This document shows, piece by piece, positions 25,956-35,472 of a DNA stretch of 64,000 bases. Every line of letters starts with the position of its first letter. The stretch's first letter is position 1. The notes beneath the pieces are model-generated. The model was given only the letters and a program-made list of their open reading frames with translations, made no database searches and had not been told where the DNA came from. This DNA comes from Shewanella livingstonensis (GTDB taxonomy: Bacteria; Pseudomonadota; Gammaproteobacteria; Enterobacterales; Shewanellaceae). The stretch lies in the NCBI RefSeq assembly GCF_003855395.1, contig NZ_CP034015.1, forward strand, positions 1,250,001 through 1,314,000, written 5' to 3'. The position numbers and the translations under genes are program-made.

Positions 25956-27542
25956 TTATAAGTTGTCGAGGTTTGCTAACAGCGCTTCGGCTTTATTGAT
26001 AATGGCTTGTTGAGTGCCAGTATCCATCTTTTGCCAATTTTTATATACCATCGTCATGCGCGGATTACGGCCAAATTGCGCTTGATGGCGTTGAATAAAA
26101 TGCCAATATAAGCTGTTAAACGGGCAGGCATTTTCTTCTGTTTTGAGTTTGACATTGTAATGGCAGTTTTTGCAATGGTCGCTCATTTTATTTAAATAAT
26201 TACCACTGGCGGCATAAGGTTTAGTGGCGACAATACCGCCGTCGGCAAATTGGGTCATGCCACGGGTGTTGGGCATTTCGACCCATTCGATGGCATCAAT
26301 GTAAATGCCCAAATACCATTGGTCGACCTCATCAGGGTTGATACCTGCGAGTAAACTAAAACAACCGGTAACCATTAACCGTTGAATATGGTGCGCATAG
26401 GCAAAGTCGAGTGACTGCTTAATGGTGTGGTGCATGCAGCTCATCTTGGTGTTTGCGGTCCAAAAATACCCTGGTAGCGGTCTTTGCGCTTGCAAAGCAT
26501 TTTGAGTGGCGTAGTCGGGCATATTGATCCAATAAATCCCGCGGACATATTCGCGCCAACCTAATATTTGTCGTACAAAACCTTCTACTTGTGCCAAAGA
26601 AATATCATCTTGATGCGCTTGCCAGTGGGCAATGACTTTATTAATCACTTCGCTAGGGGAAATAATTTTGGCGTTAAGCGCAAACGATAGCCTTGAATGA
26701 TATAGGCTCCAATCGGAACGACTATTTTCGGTCATCGCATCTTGAAAATGGCCAAAACGGATCAATAAGTGCTGGCAAAAATAGTCGAGTAACTTACGGG
26801 ATTGAAGTCGATTAACTGGCCATAATAATTGGCTTTCTGCTTTGCCAATGGTGTTGATATTGTGCCGTTTAAGTCGGACTAAAATATCACTGACATCGTT
26901 GGCAAACAGTAATGGCGAAGGAATATCGGCCAAATCATTCTTTTTTATACTCGCCCGGTTTTGCTGATCAAAATTCCACTGACCACCAAAAGGTTCACCA
27001 TCTTGCATCAACACATTAAAGCGTTTACGCATACGGCGATAAAAAAACTCCATTTTAACGTGTTTTTTCGGGGTGAATTCGCGTTGAATATCACTAAAAG
27101 GCAGTAAAAAATGTTCACTGTCGGTGCCGTTGATCGCAATACCAGGCAGTACAACTGAGCTTAACTGCTGTGATAATCGATACTCATCAGGTTGTTGGTA
27201 TTGAAAATGAGTTAATTTGTGCTCTTTGGTAATGTATTCAAGTAACTGTGGCAGGTCGGCATAATGCTGGGTTTCATCTAAGGTCAGGTACATAACCTGA
27301 TGACCGCATTGCGCTAAAGCTTGAGCAAATTGCGCCATGGCGGCAAAAAAGGCACACACTTTTTGTACATGATGGTTAACGTAACCGGTTTCTTGCTTTA
27401 GCTCAGCAATCACATACACCACAGTCGGATCGATTTGTTTAAACCAACTGTGCGAGGCATTGAGTTGATCGCCCAAAATGAGGCGTAAGGTTTGTGTTTG
27501 TGGCGATAGTGACGCCGAAATAGTGTTAAAAACGGTTATCAT
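25956..27542 (-). CDS. FeS bacterial cryptochrome/photolyase (6-4 photolyase-like)
   Basis: 528-aa member of the iron-sulfur cryptochrome/photolyase group (PhrB/CryB-like, COG3046), flavoproteins with a 4Fe-4S cluster that repair (6-4) photoproducts or act as light sensors. The N-terminal domain opens LRLILGDQLNASHSWF; the C-terminal catalytic part carries GCFSLLAGINPDEVDQWY and four conserved-looking Cys (TKMSCMHH, GCFSL, HCKNCHY, NACPFN) fitting the cluster. The longest frame adds 43 residues overlapping the DUF2256 gene; ATG 27540-27542 with GGGA upstream is far better. It follows DUF2256 by 10 bases. Confidence 0.9.
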   Translation of the reverse strand: MITVFNTISASLSPQTQTLRLILGDQLNASHSWFKQIDPTVVYVIAELKQETGYVNHHVQKVCAFFAAMAQFAQALAQCGHQVMYLTLDETQHYADLPQLLEYITKEHKLTHFQYQQPDEYRLSQQLSSVVLPGIAINGTDSEHFLLPFSDIQREFTPKKHVKMEFFYRRMRKRFNVLMQDGEPFGGQWNFDQQNRASIKKNDLADIPSPLLFANDVSDILVRLKRHNINTIGKAESQLLWPVNRLQSRKLLDYFCQHLLIRFGHFQDAMTENSRSDWSLYHSRLSFALNAKIISPSEVINKVIAHWQAHQDDISLAQVEGFVRQILGWREYVRGIYWINMPDYATQNALQAQRPLPGYFWTANTKMSCMHHTIKQSLDFAYAHHIQRLMVTGCFSLLAGINPDEVDQWYLGIYIDAIEWVEMPNTRGMTQFADGGIVATKPYAASGNYLNKMSDHCKNCHYNVKLKTEENACPFNSLYWHFIQRHQAQFGRNPRMTMVYKNWQKMDTGTQQAIINKAEALLANLDNL

Positions 27543-27552
27543 TTTATTCCCT

Positions 27553-27693
27553 TTAATCAGCTTTGTGGCGGCGGCAACGTTCTGAGCAATACTTAACATG
27601 CTCCCAATCTTTAGCCCATTTTTTACGCCATGCAAAAGGGCGTAGGCAAACCAGACAGGTTTTATACTCAAGATGCGTTTTTTTATGTGTCAT
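27553..27693 (-). CDS. DUF2256 zinc-ribbon-like small protein
   Basis: 46-aa protein (starts [16 protein letters not shown]) with two CxxC-type pairs, CLVC near residue 13 and CSERC near 37, and the conserved [19 protein letters not shown] stretch of DUF2256. It starts inside the last codons of the photolyase gene (11-base overlap, ATGACACATAA) and ends 10 bases before the FeS photolyase start. DUF2256 proteins are known neighbours of cryptochrome/photolyase genes, which supports a joint role, perhaps nucleic-acid or cofactor binding. Too short for usual ORF cut-offs. Confidence 0.88.
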   Translation of the reverse strand: MTHKKTHLEYKTCLVCLRPFAWRKKWAKDWEHVKYCSERCRRHKAD

Positions 27694-29275
27694 GAGGACT
27701 TTTTCCTCGTGTTTTTTGCGCTAACGGTTTGCCTTTAGTTGGCTTAGGTTTAGCCTGCTTACGTTGAGGACTAACGTGTCGGCCTAATACTGCCGCGATA
27801 TGTCGCTTAACTTGTGGTTGTTCACGGTATGACCATAAACGATCCCGCGCGGCTTGTGACGCTAGGGTTAGATCGATCATAGGTTCTGGATAATCACGGC
27901 CTAAAATCACGTCATTAAAAATTGCTTCCATTGGCGGTTGCAGCCAAGGCTGATGAATATATTCATTGGGTAAGTTGCTGAGCTCTGGGCACCATTGGCG
28001 AATAAAATCGCCGCGCGGATCTTGGTCTTGTGACTGTTTAATCGGATTATATAATCTTATGGTATTAATGCCCGTGACTGACGCTTGCATTTGCAGTTGT
28101 GGGTAATGAATCCCCGGCTCAAAATCAAGAAAGTAATTAGCTAATGGCAAGCTGGCTAACTGCCAGTTAATGTTTAAATGGTGGGTGACAAAACTGACCA
28201 GCATGGCACGCATTCTAAAGTTAATATAGCCGGTTTCTTTTAAGCAACGCATACAGGCATCAATAATCGGAATGCCCGTTTGACCTTCGGCCCAGCGCTG
28301 AATATCTTGCGCGACATCGTCATCATCTCGATACGGGAACTGCAAATACCCAGGATTTACTGGGGTAAATTCCATGCTGCATTGGCTTTCAAATTTTTGC
28401 ATAAAATGGCAATGCCAGTGTAAGCGCGACATCATCGCCAGCAATGGTTTACGCCAGCCTCGGTTATTTGTGGCATCGCTATTCCCACCCTGCACCTCGT
28501 TATAACGGGTTAATGTGGCTTGGTACACTTGCCTAAGGCTAATGTTACCCCAAGCCAAATAAGGCGATAAGCGTGAGCAATGAGTACGGCTTAAGCTGGG
28601 GCTAGAAATACTGCGTTGATAATCTTTGCCGCGATGGCTTAAAAAGCTGTTTATTACTGATCTAGCCGCTTTTGGGCCACCGACTTGAAACTGCTCATTG
28701 GGTTCGATTATCGTTTTACTTAGCACTGGCTGTTGATAATGGCTCAGTGATTGTAACTTGCATTGCTGTTTACACTGTTGCCAATTAGGAATTGCGATGG
28801 GCTGGTTCATCACTTGTTGCCAATGTTGATCCCACTGTTTGCGGTGTTTACGACCACGCACTACCGCGCCTGTTGGTGATTGCTGCCAAGTAATATGCTG
28901 TTGATTACACCAACTCGCCACCGCTTTGTCGCGGTTAAAAGTATTGTTTAAGCCAATCTCTTGATGACTAAAAACAGTATTAATTTCAAATTGTTCGGCG
29001 AGCTTATTTAACAACGTTAACATCGGCATAGCGAAAACATACACTTGACCATTAAATCGGAGCAGTTGTTGATTCATCTCTTGCAATGACTGCCACACAA
29101 AGCGCCAATGGCGTTCATTATAATGCGAATCTGCAAGCATTAATGGCTCAAAATTATATATCAGTAAGCAGGGGAGATGATGATCAAATGCATCGACTAA
29201 TGGTTGGTGATCAGACAAGCGCAAGTCACGTTTAAACCAGACAATATTGATCGCTTGTTTGTTGCTGTTGAGCAT
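27683..29275 (-). CDS. Cryptochrome/deoxyribodipyrimidine photolyase
   Basis: 530-aa cryptochrome/photolyase family flavoprotein, which binds FAD and an antenna cofactor and repairs UV-induced pyrimidine dimers with blue light. N-terminal domain starts [23 protein letters not shown]-binding region includes [33 protein letters not shown] and [16 protein letters not shown]. It differs from the E. coli PhrB type in the C-terminal region. A basic tail ([15 protein letters not shown]) may help bind DNA. First gene of an operon with DUF2256 and an FeS photolyase; divergent from an NAD(P)-binding gene. Confidence 0.9.
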   Translation of the reverse strand: MLNSNKQAINIVWFKRDLRLSDHQPLVDAFDHHLPCLLIYNFEPLMLADSHYNERHWRFVWQSLQEMNQQLLRFNGQVYVFAMPMLTLLNKLAEQFEINTVFSHQEIGLNNTFNRDKAVASWCNQQHITWQQSPTGAVVRGRKHRKQWDQHWQQVMNQPIAIPNWQQCKQQCKLQSLSHYQQPVLSKTIIEPNEQFQVGGPKAARSVINSFLSHRGKDYQRSISSPSLSRTHCSRLSPYLAWGNISLRQVYQATLTRYNEVQGGNSDATNNRGWRKPLLAMMSRLHWHCHFMQKFESQCSMEFTPVNPGYLQFPYRDDDDVAQDIQRWAEGQTGIPIIDACMRCLKETGYINFRMRAMLVSFVTHHLNINWQLASLPLANYFLDFEPGIHYPQLQMQASVTGINTIRLYNPIKQSQDQDPRGDFIRQWCPELSNLPNEYIHQPWLQPPMEAIFNDVILGRDYPEPMIDLTLASQAARDRLWSYREQPQVKRHIAAVLGRHVSPQRKQAKPKPTKGKPLAQKTRGKSPHDT

Positions 29276-29467
29276 GGGGCCAAAAGTCTCAAAATGGATG
29301 AGTCAGTTGATACGTTACTTTTGGTGTATTGGATTGCTTTATGGATTATTTTTGTGCGGCTATTAGTATCATTAAATGAAACAATTATGCGCAATAAGCG
29401 ATATTTATCTCTTATCTTGTTATCTATAAACTGGCTCCATTGTTAATTAATAGAGCGAGACGGAAAA

Positions 29468-30106
29468 ATGAAACTAGCAGTATTAGGCGCAACCGGTTGG
29501 ATTGGCAGTACTATCATGCAACAAGCGATAAGCCGAGGACATGAAGTGGTTGCCGTAGTGCGTGATGCCAGCAAAGTCACTCAAGACGTGTCTGTGCGTA
29601 CGCTTGATATTACACAAATGTCAGCACCAACAGTTGCAACAGCATTTGCAGATATTGATGTGGTTATCGTTGCCATTGGTGGCCGCGCCGCACAAAACCA
29701 TGAGATTGTAGCGCAAACTGCCAAGCAGTTATTGCAGTATCTGCCTAAAACCGGCACGTCACGTTTATTATGGGTTGGCGGTGCGGGGAGCTTAGAAGTC
29801 GCACCAGGCGTGACGTTAGTGTCAACACCAGAGTTTCCTGCAGATTATAAAGCCGAAGCCATCGCCCAAGGTGAAGCATTAGCCGTGTTCCGTGGTACAG
29901 ATTCTGCTATCGATTGGACCTATGTAAGCCCTGCAGCGATTATTTTCCCTGGTGATTCAGAAGGTCAATACCGTTTAGGCGGCGATGAGTTTTTTACTGA
30001 TGCAGCCGGTCAAAGCCGAGTTTCAGTCGTCGATTATGCCAAAGCCATGGTTGATGAAGCCGAAAGTGCTAAGCATGTTAATCAACGTATTAGCGTTGCT
30101 TACTAA
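29468..30106 (+). CDS. NAD(P)-binding atypical SDR protein (NmrA/YwnB-like)
   Basis: 212-aa Rossmann-fold protein of the atypical short-chain dehydrogenase type. The cofactor loop is LGATGWIGSTIMQQA near residue 7, followed by VVAVVRDASKV and a YVSPAAIIFPGD segment. The classical Tyr-x3-Lys catalytic pair is not evident. Probable NADPH-dependent reductase or redox sensor; substrate unknown. Ribosome site GGA eight bases before ATG. Divergent from the photolyase operon. Confidence 0.85.
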   Translation: MKLAVLGATGWIGSTIMQQAISRGHEVVAVVRDASKVTQDVSVRTLDITQMSAPTVATAFADIDVVIVAIGGRAAQNHEIVAQTAKQLLQYLPKTGTSRLLWVGGAGSLEVAPGVTLVSTPEFPADYKAEAIAQGEALAVFRGTDSAIDWTYVSPAAIIFPGDSEGQYRLGGDEFFTDAAGQSRVSVVDYAKAMVDEAESAKHVNQRISVAY

Positions 30107-30271
30107 ATTGTATTAAGCAGTTTTACATAATCTGATACAGGGTCAAAAACGATGCTCTTGATAACATTTTGAGTTTAAACGTACATGCCAGATAACCATG
30201 AAACAATCAAGTATCATGGTAAAATGGATACTTGGCACTGTCTATTATCATATATAAATCATAGCTATAAT

Positions 30272-30299
30272 AAAAAGGGTGCCAAAATTGTTGGCACCC
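30272..30299 (-). terminator. Terminator of the 36-aa gene
   Basis: Perfect 9-bp stem GGGTGCCAA/TTGGCACCC with a 5-nt loop; on the minus strand it is followed by CTTTTTATT. It lies 7 bases after the stop of the small lysine-rich ORF, the classic position. Confidence 0.88.
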
Positions 30300-30306
30300 A
30301 ATCGCT

Positions 30307-30417
30307 TTAACCTTTTTTCTTTCTAAGTTTGACTATCTCTGTTGTATTTGACTCTTTTTTCAATTTACGTTTTTCTTTTAACGATAACAATGGTTTTTTC
30401 ATTTCATGTTTAGACAT
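30307..30417 (-). CDS. Small lysine-rich protein (36 aa)
   Basis: 36 codons starting MSKHEMKKPLLSLKEKRK and ending LRKKKG; about a third of the residues are Lys or Arg. AGGTG five to six bases before the ATG is a plausible ribosome site, and an intrinsic terminator follows at once, which together argue that it is a real gene. No family recognised. The charge suggests binding to RNA, DNA or the ribosome; that is inference only. Confidence 0.6.
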   Translation of the reverse strand: MSKHEMKKPLLSLKEKRKLKKESNTTEIVKLRKKKG

Positions 30418-30728
30418 ATTATCACCTAATAATAAATAAAATATTAATAATGTTTATTTAATGCAATAAAATAGATTTTTTAAATAAATAATCCATCGCC
30501 CTCCTTAATAATCTACCACAGTTAATATGTCAGTTGATTTTATTTTTAAATGTTGACTAAATTTCTTCTCGGAATAATATTTATTAATTTTTAAGTATAT
30601 TTTAGAGGTAACTGTTTAATAGATCTGTTTTTAAAAATTACATGATTAAAACTCGCCATTTAAATATCGCCATTTAAAACAAACTATAAAAATATAGCAA
30701 CTCAATGATTTAGTTAGTAATGGGTTTT

Positions 30729-30810
30729 ATCTGTAAAACAGATGGGCGTAAATAGGCGCCCGTTTAAGCGGGGATTTTTAGGGCAAAGCTCCCTAAGAAA
30801 TTAAGGGAGT
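30729..30810. ncRNA. Candidate structured RNA (run of hairpins)
   Basis: Five consecutive potential hairpins in 82 bases: ATCTGT-AAA-ACAGAT, GGGCG/CGCCC, CCCG/CGGG, TTAGGG/CCCTAA and CTCCCT/AGGGAG. The last two share bases and exclude each other. The island is clearly more GC-rich than the flanks. Strand and transcription are unknown; no coding frame explains it. Confidence 0.3.
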
Positions 30811-31198
30811 AAAATATAATAATTGATATGTTCATTGCGTCAATATAGCAGCTTAAATAATAACTACAAGCAGATTCATGGAAATAAAAAAAGATAATAG
30901 TAACCTTAGTCGGTTATATATGTTAAAAGTCATAACTCCATAGTTTTTTCTCTAGGCTTTAATAAAATAACGGTCACATTGTTATAGTATGCCATTTATT
31001 AAAATGGCTTAATAATAAGTATGCACAATTGCTCATGCCAGTTAATGCAACCCTGCTAAATCCCTCGACCCTACATCCACAGATTTTTTAGCAACATTAA
31101 GGTTAATATTTCTTGATAAACAGCTTTGAGATAAAAATATTCAGGATGAAACATTGCTCAATGAAGCATTAAATCAGAAAGTAAAAGTCTAATAATAA

Positions 31199-31228
31199 CA
31201 TGATATATTTTATAAAAAATATATCATG
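31199..31228. repeat. Palindrome CATGATATAT
   Basis: Perfect 10-bp inverted repeat, CATGATATAT and ATATATCATG, separated by ten A/T bases that are themselves partly symmetric. Could be a weak terminator between the desert and rnk or a protein-binding site. Confidence 0.4.
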
Positions 31229-31330
31229 TTAATAGTGGGGTGGTTTATAAGTGTATTAAAATTAAATGATTACGCTGGAGACTCTGGTTCTTTGCTAGGT
31301 AAATCTAGCGTGTCATCAATAATTTTGAGC

Positions 31331-31744
31331 TTAGCGGTTGTACTCGCCAGCCCTTTCTGGTTGATAGAAGATTTCTTTAATTTTAATTTTTATTAACCCT
31401 CCACCAGGCTTCGGCCATTCAATTTCATCACCTTGAGAAAGCCCAAGTAATGCACTGCCAACAGGTGCAAGTATAGAGATCTTATCACCATTTAAATCAA
31501 GATCTTTGGGATAGACAAGAGTCATCATAAACTCATCACGAGATGACTCGACAGTAAATTTAACTGTTGAATTCATGGTAACAATAGTAGGCGGAACTTC
31601 CGTTGGTTCAACTATATTTGCACGGGCAAGCTCTTCTTCTAGTTCACTGATGCCGACCATTTTTTTTGTCGGTAATGACTCGATTAACTTAAAGAGCCTT
31701 ATAGCATCTAGTGACGAAATGGTTATTTCAGGTCGATTACTCAT
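31331..31744 (-). CDS. rnk: Nucleoside diphosphate kinase regulator Rnk
   Basis: 137-aa GreA/GreB-like protein of the Rnk type (MSNRPEITISSLDAIRLFKL at the N-terminus, then a GreA C-terminal fold with ILAPVGSALLGLSQGDEIEW). Rnk binds RNA polymerase near the secondary channel but has only a short coiled coil, as here. Start ATG 31742-31744 has GAGGA six bases upstream and gives the usual length; the frame to 31822 is a spurious extension. Monocistronic. Confidence 0.92.
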   Translation of the reverse strand: MSNRPEITISSLDAIRLFKLIESLPTKKMVGISELEEELARANIVEPTEVPPTIVTMNSTVKFTVESSRDEFMMTLVYPKDLDLNGDKISILAPVGSALLGLSQGDEIEWPKPGGGLIKIKIKEIFYQPERAGEYNR

Positions 31745-32000
31745 TTTTTCCTCAAACAGTCTAGTAATTAATGCTTTAAAATCTACCTTACGATCAAACT
31801 TTAACTTAACAAGAAAGTTCAACGAGGTAAAAATACTTATAATAAAAATTCATGTCCGATCTGAGATGCTATCCCTAATACATTAAAAATACCTTAATTA
31901 ATTTAATTATTAATTTATAGTGATAAAACATATATGTCGCATAAGTGATTAACCATAAATATATCAATAAACCTACTATAACTGCCGGCTGCGGTATTTT

Positions 32001-32903
32001 TTATGAATTATCCCATTGATGACAAAACTCAATAAAGCTTTTCAACAGCGGGCTGTGATATTTATCTTTGTGAACCACCAACCAAAACGGTCGTTGCATA
32101 TTAATATGATTGCCCTTAATTGGAGAATTGAGCTGAGTCACGCGGCCATCGTTAATCGCATATTGTGCCGCCAAAGCAGATAAACATCCTAAGCCAAGTC
32201 CAGCGGCAACACTGTTAATTAATGCCTCAGTAGTGTTAAGTTCAAACACTTCATGCCACGATTCTATTTGCGGTGCGATAGTACGCAAAAAAAACTCTCG
32301 AGAGCCTGAACCTGCCTCACGTAATACCCACTGACTTTGTTCTAAATCGTTAAACGTCCATTGTGCTTGCCGACTTATGGATAAATAAGGTGCTGCAATA
32401 ATACACATTTCATCATGACTAAATTGACTGGCGATAAGCTCAGGGTGATGGCTTTTGCCTTCAATTAAACCTATGTCGAGTTCGTAATCCAGCAGTTTTT
32501 GGCAAATAAGTCGTGAATTAGAAATTACCACGCTTTGTGAGAAATGTTGATGTTGCTGTCTAAATTGGCTCAATAACCCAGGTACAACATGATTACCTAA
32601 GGTGTCACTGGCTCCTATTTTCAATTGACCCGTAAAAGCGTGGTCTGCATCAAACAATTGACTGATATTATTTGCTCTACTAAGCAGCTCGTCAGCAAGG
32701 GGCAATAGCTTATGTCCTTCTTGATTAAGAATTAAGCGGTTATTAACCCGGTCAAATAGCGGATGGCCCAGTTGTCTTTCTAATTCAGCCAGTGCCATGC
32801 TCACTGCAGCTTTAGACAAATATAATGCCTCTGCAGCAGCCGTTAGGGTTTTATGCTGAGTTATGCTGCTAAAAACATTGAGCTGTTTAAGTGAGATATT
32901 CAT
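32001..32903 (-). CDS. LysR-family regulator divergent from TDT transporter
   Basis: 300-aa LysR-type regulator: winged helix at the N-terminus (ISLKQLNVFSSITQHKTLT, SKAAVSMALAELERQLGHPLF) and an effector domain starting near GQLKIGASDTLGNHVVP. It is divergent from the TDT-family gene with 174 bases between, so it probably regulates that transporter. The effector domain resembles YeiE-type sulfite/cysteine-pathway regulators in style, but this is only an impression. Confidence 0.9.
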   Translation of the reverse strand: MNISLKQLNVFSSITQHKTLTAAAEALYLSKAAVSMALAELERQLGHPLFDRVNNRLILNQEGHKLLPLADELLSRANNISQLFDADHAFTGQLKIGASDTLGNHVVPGLLSQFRQQHQHFSQSVVISNSRLICQKLLDYELDIGLIEGKSHHPELIASQFSHDEMCIIAAPYLSISRQAQWTFNDLEQSQWVLREAGSGSREFFLRTIAPQIESWHEVFELNTTEALINSVAAGLGLGCLSALAAQYAINDGRVTQLNSPIKGNHINMQRPFWLVVHKDKYHSPLLKSFIEFCHQWDNS

Positions 32904-33077
32904 AACGCCTGTCTTGGTAAAGGTGTTTGCTGTAAAAAAAGAATAAAATAATGGTGCTTACTTTTAAGTGATTGTGTGTTTAGTTTTTCTGAACGTATGT
33001 TTCATATAATTGGATATATATAAACAAAGTGCAAGTGTAGCATAAGCTTATTCTCTGATGGGTAGTTTGAGGTTGTA

Positions 33078-34043
33078 ATGATTCGAGCGTTAAAAAATAC
33101 ACTAATAGCAGTACCAACACCGATGGCAGGTCTTGCACTTGGTATTGCCAGTTTAGGCTGGAGTTGGGAATATGTGGTTAACTTGCATCATTATGGTCAA
33201 TGGATAAGTGCTGCTATTGCCAGTGTATTGTTGCTGATTTTGAGTGGTAAATTTTTATTACACTCAAATCTATTACGCCAAGATCTCGCACATCCAGTGG
33301 TAGGTAGCGTGGTTCCGACATTTGCGATGGCATTAATGGTGGTGTCTAATTCGTTGGGTTATGTTTCTGCGTTAGCGGGAGATTTATTATGGTTATTTGC
33401 GGTATTGTTGCACATTAGTTTTTTAGTTGGGTTTATCTACCATCGCAGTAAGCAATTTTCATTAACTCACATGGTGCCGAGTTGGTTTGTTCCACCTATT
33501 GGTATTGTGGTCGCCGATGTGTCTTTTTCTGGTAATGTACATCTATTTTGGGTTGCTCATATAGCGCTTATTTTTGGTATGTTATGTTATGCGATAATGT
33601 TACCTATGATGATTTACCGTCTGATTTTTAAAGAACAAATTCCAGATGCGGCTAAGCCAACATTAGCTATTTTAGCAGCACCAGCGAGTTTATCTTTGGC
33701 AGGTTATCTGGCAATTACTCCGCAACCATCACCGGTAATTGTAGGGCTACTATTTGGTATTGGGGTGTTAATGACCTCTATTATTTACCTGTCATTTTTT
33801 AAGTTGTTACGCTTACCTTTTAGCCCAGGTTATGCTGCATTTACCTTCCCAATGGTGATTGGTGCAACGGCGTTATTTAAAATGTCTATGTGGATGGAAA
33901 GTGTCGGAATAGCTACCGAATATGTACAACAAATTAATGCGTTAGCTGAGCTTGAACTGCTAGTAGCCACTGTTGTTGTCAGTTATGTTTGCCTACGATA
34001 TTTGCACTTTTACCAACCGAACAAAGTGTCGCTAGTTTCTTAA
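33078..34043 (+). CDS. TDT-family transporter (TehA/SLAC1-like)
   Basis: 321-aa protein with about ten hydrophobic helices, opening TPMAGLALGIASLGW, matching the tellurite-resistance/dicarboxylate transporter (TehA, SLAC1-like anion channel) family. These export anions such as sulfite, dicarboxylates or C4 acids. Divergent from a LysR gene that likely controls it. Substrate unknown. Confidence 0.9.
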   Translation: MIRALKNTLIAVPTPMAGLALGIASLGWSWEYVVNLHHYGQWISAAIASVLLLILSGKFLLHSNLLRQDLAHPVVGSVVPTFAMALMVVSNSLGYVSALAGDLLWLFAVLLHISFLVGFIYHRSKQFSLTHMVPSWFVPPIGIVVADVSFSGNVHLFWVAHIALIFGMLCYAIMLPMMIYRLIFKEQIPDAAKPTLAILAAPASLSLAGYLAITPQPSPVIVGLLFGIGVLMTSIIYLSFFKLLRLPFSPGYAAFTFPMVIGATALFKMSMWMESVGIATEYVQQINALAELELLVATVVVSYVCLRYLHFYQPNKVSLVS

Positions 34044-34141
34044 TGTTTAATGGGCGTATAAATCTAATATTAATGCATTCAGTAGCGACGAAACGGGTCA
34101 TCAAATGTGTCATCAAATTCGCGATTTAAAGAGTAACCACC

Positions 34142-34615
34142 ATGACCCCAGCAATTGATATGGCGAAAAAACACAAAATAGACTTTAAGGTGCATGAATA
34201 TCAACATGATACTAATAGCGAGTCTTATGGCTTAGAGGCTGCGCAAAAGTTGGCAGTGCCGGCCGAGCAAGTGTTTAAAACCTTAGTGGTGAGTTTAGAT
34301 AATCACTCGTTGGTGGTTGGCGTTGTACCAGTGTCGTCGATGCTCAGTATGAAGTTAATTGCCAAAGCTGCTGGTGCTAAAAAAGCCCATATGGCAGAAG
34401 CATTAGCGGTAGAGCGATCAAGTGGTTATGTATTAGGTGGTGTCAGCCCATTGGGGCAAAGAAAGCGATTAGTCACTGTAATTGATGCATCGGCGCAGCT
34501 GTTCAATTGTATCTATGTTAGTGCTGGGAAAAGAGGCTTAGAAATTTCATTAAGTCCTAACGATTTACAGCAATTACTCAATGCTAAGTTTGCCGATATT
34601 TGTGCCCAGGGGTAA
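34142..34615 (+). CDS. ybaK: Cys-tRNA(Pro)/Cys-tRNA(Cys) deacylase
   Basis: 157-aa YbaK/EbsC-type trans-editing protein that hydrolyses mischarged Cys-tRNA(Pro). Landmarks: EYQHDTNSESYGLEAA, VFKTLVVSLD, and the GYVLGGVSPLGQRKRL segment with the GGVSP motif of the active site. Length is as usual. Followed by a hairpin (34746-34771) at the junction with the convergent DUF2057 gene. Confidence 0.93.
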   Translation: MTPAIDMAKKHKIDFKVHEYQHDTNSESYGLEAAQKLAVPAEQVFKTLVVSLDNHSLVVGVVPVSSMLSMKLIAKAAGAKKAHMAEALAVERSSGYVLGGVSPLGQRKRLVTVIDASAQLFNCIYVSAGKRGLEISLSPNDLQQLLNAKFADICAQG

Positions 34616-34745
34616 ACCTTATTTGTGGTAAAAGGCTGATAGCAGCGTTAGCCTTGTCATCGGTTACCAAATATCCTCATCTCAATTTTTTCAAACATGC
34701 CTGTTTCAACTGATTCAGATTTACATTATCTAGACTTAGCATTCT

Positions 34746-34776
34746 ATTGATAACGATTCATTGTTATCAATTTATT
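34746..34776 (+). terminator. Hairpin between ybaK and DUF2057 gene
   Basis: Perfect 9-bp stem ATTGATAAC (34746-34754) with GTTATCAAT (34763-34771), followed by TTATTTT. It overlaps the stop codon of the convergent gene (34767-34769). Long weak A/T stem, so moderate confidence. Confidence 0.6.
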
Positions 34777-35450
34777 TTGGCTTTAAATTCTGCTTGAGTT
34801 TGGTTATTGGCTTTTTGGTACCAATAATCGAGCATTCGGCTTACTTCCGCTTGAGTGATATCTACAGGTTTTACTTCAAACACATCCGCACTCGAGCTTA
34901 TCGCTTGGCTATGGTTATCGCTTATTGTGGCAACTTTTGATGTCGTGGTGAGTGATTTTTTGATAATGGCGGTACTAGGTGCGATAGCGGCGATGGCACC
35001 AGAGCTATTATATTGAGTGATTTCGTGGACAAAATTCCGTCCTATTTGTAGGCCTGACTTGATCAATTTGTCTTGGGTGAACGCAATCTCTTTACCGCTT
35101 TCATCCGTTAATTTTATGGCTGGTTTTAGAGAGAACTGCTTGGCACTTGAAGCTGAGTTAATGCTCGGTAGTGTTAATTGATAGTCTTGTGCGCTGGCGG
35201 TAAAGCGCAAGATTATAACATCAGAAACAAAGTTGTTTTGGCTACCGTTATCGCGGTAACGTGCTTGATAACGAAAGGCTATTTGTTGTATGGCATTAGG
35301 CACAGTTAAGTCGAGTTCTACGCTAGATTGTTGTTGTGAGGCTTTATTATTCACTAATACCGTTTCGGTTCTATCGGGCAATTGTAAACTGGCGGCTAAC
35401 GTTAATTGGCTGAATACGCTAAGGCAAATAAACGCGATAATGCTACGCAT
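34767..35450 (-). CDS. DUF2057 (YccT/UPF0319-like) exported protein
   Basis: 227-aa protein with a signal peptide (MRSIIAFICLSVFSQLTLAA, cleavage near LAAS) and the DUF2057 domain (LQLPDRTETVLVNNK, QIAFRYQARYRDNG, then IILRF). E. coli YccT of this family has been linked to control of curli; no function is assured here. The C-terminal 70 residues are Ala/Ser-rich and end with EVSRMLDYWYQKAN. ATG 35448-35450 with GGGATC upstream is preferred over the frame to 35516, which would overlap the neighbouring synthase. Confidence 0.82.
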   Translation of the reverse strand: MRSIIAFICLSVFSQLTLAASLQLPDRTETVLVNNKASQQQSSVELDLTVPNAIQQIAFRYQARYRDNGSQNNFVSDVIILRFTASAQDYQLTLPSINSASSAKQFSLKPAIKLTDESGKEIAFTQDKLIKSGLQIGRNFVHEITQYNSSGAIAAIAPSTAIIKKSLTTTSKVATISDNHSQAISSSADVFEVKPVDITQAEVSRMLDYWYQKANNQTQAEFKAKIN

Positions 35451-35472
35451 AATGTGATCCCATATAAATTGA

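Larger units (their letters stand above)
30107..31330. other. AT-rich gene desert with one small gene and structured island
   Basis: About 1.2 kb without large ORFs. It contains a 36-aa minus-strand gene with its own terminator (30272-30417), a run of hairpins in a relatively GC-rich island (30729-30810) and a 10-bp palindrome (31199-31228), listed separately. The rest is very AT-rich and I see nothing else in it. Confidence 0.6.

Noticed and set aside
27543..27671. N-terminal extension of the FeS photolyase
   Set aside because: The same DNA encodes DUF2256 in another frame, and the ATG at 27542 has a ribosome site and gives the normal family start.
31262..31330. Open alternative frame after the rnk stop
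   Set aside because: It reads like a protein C-terminus (ending KEPESPA) but Rnk already has its normal length and end, and no frameshift signal is visible.
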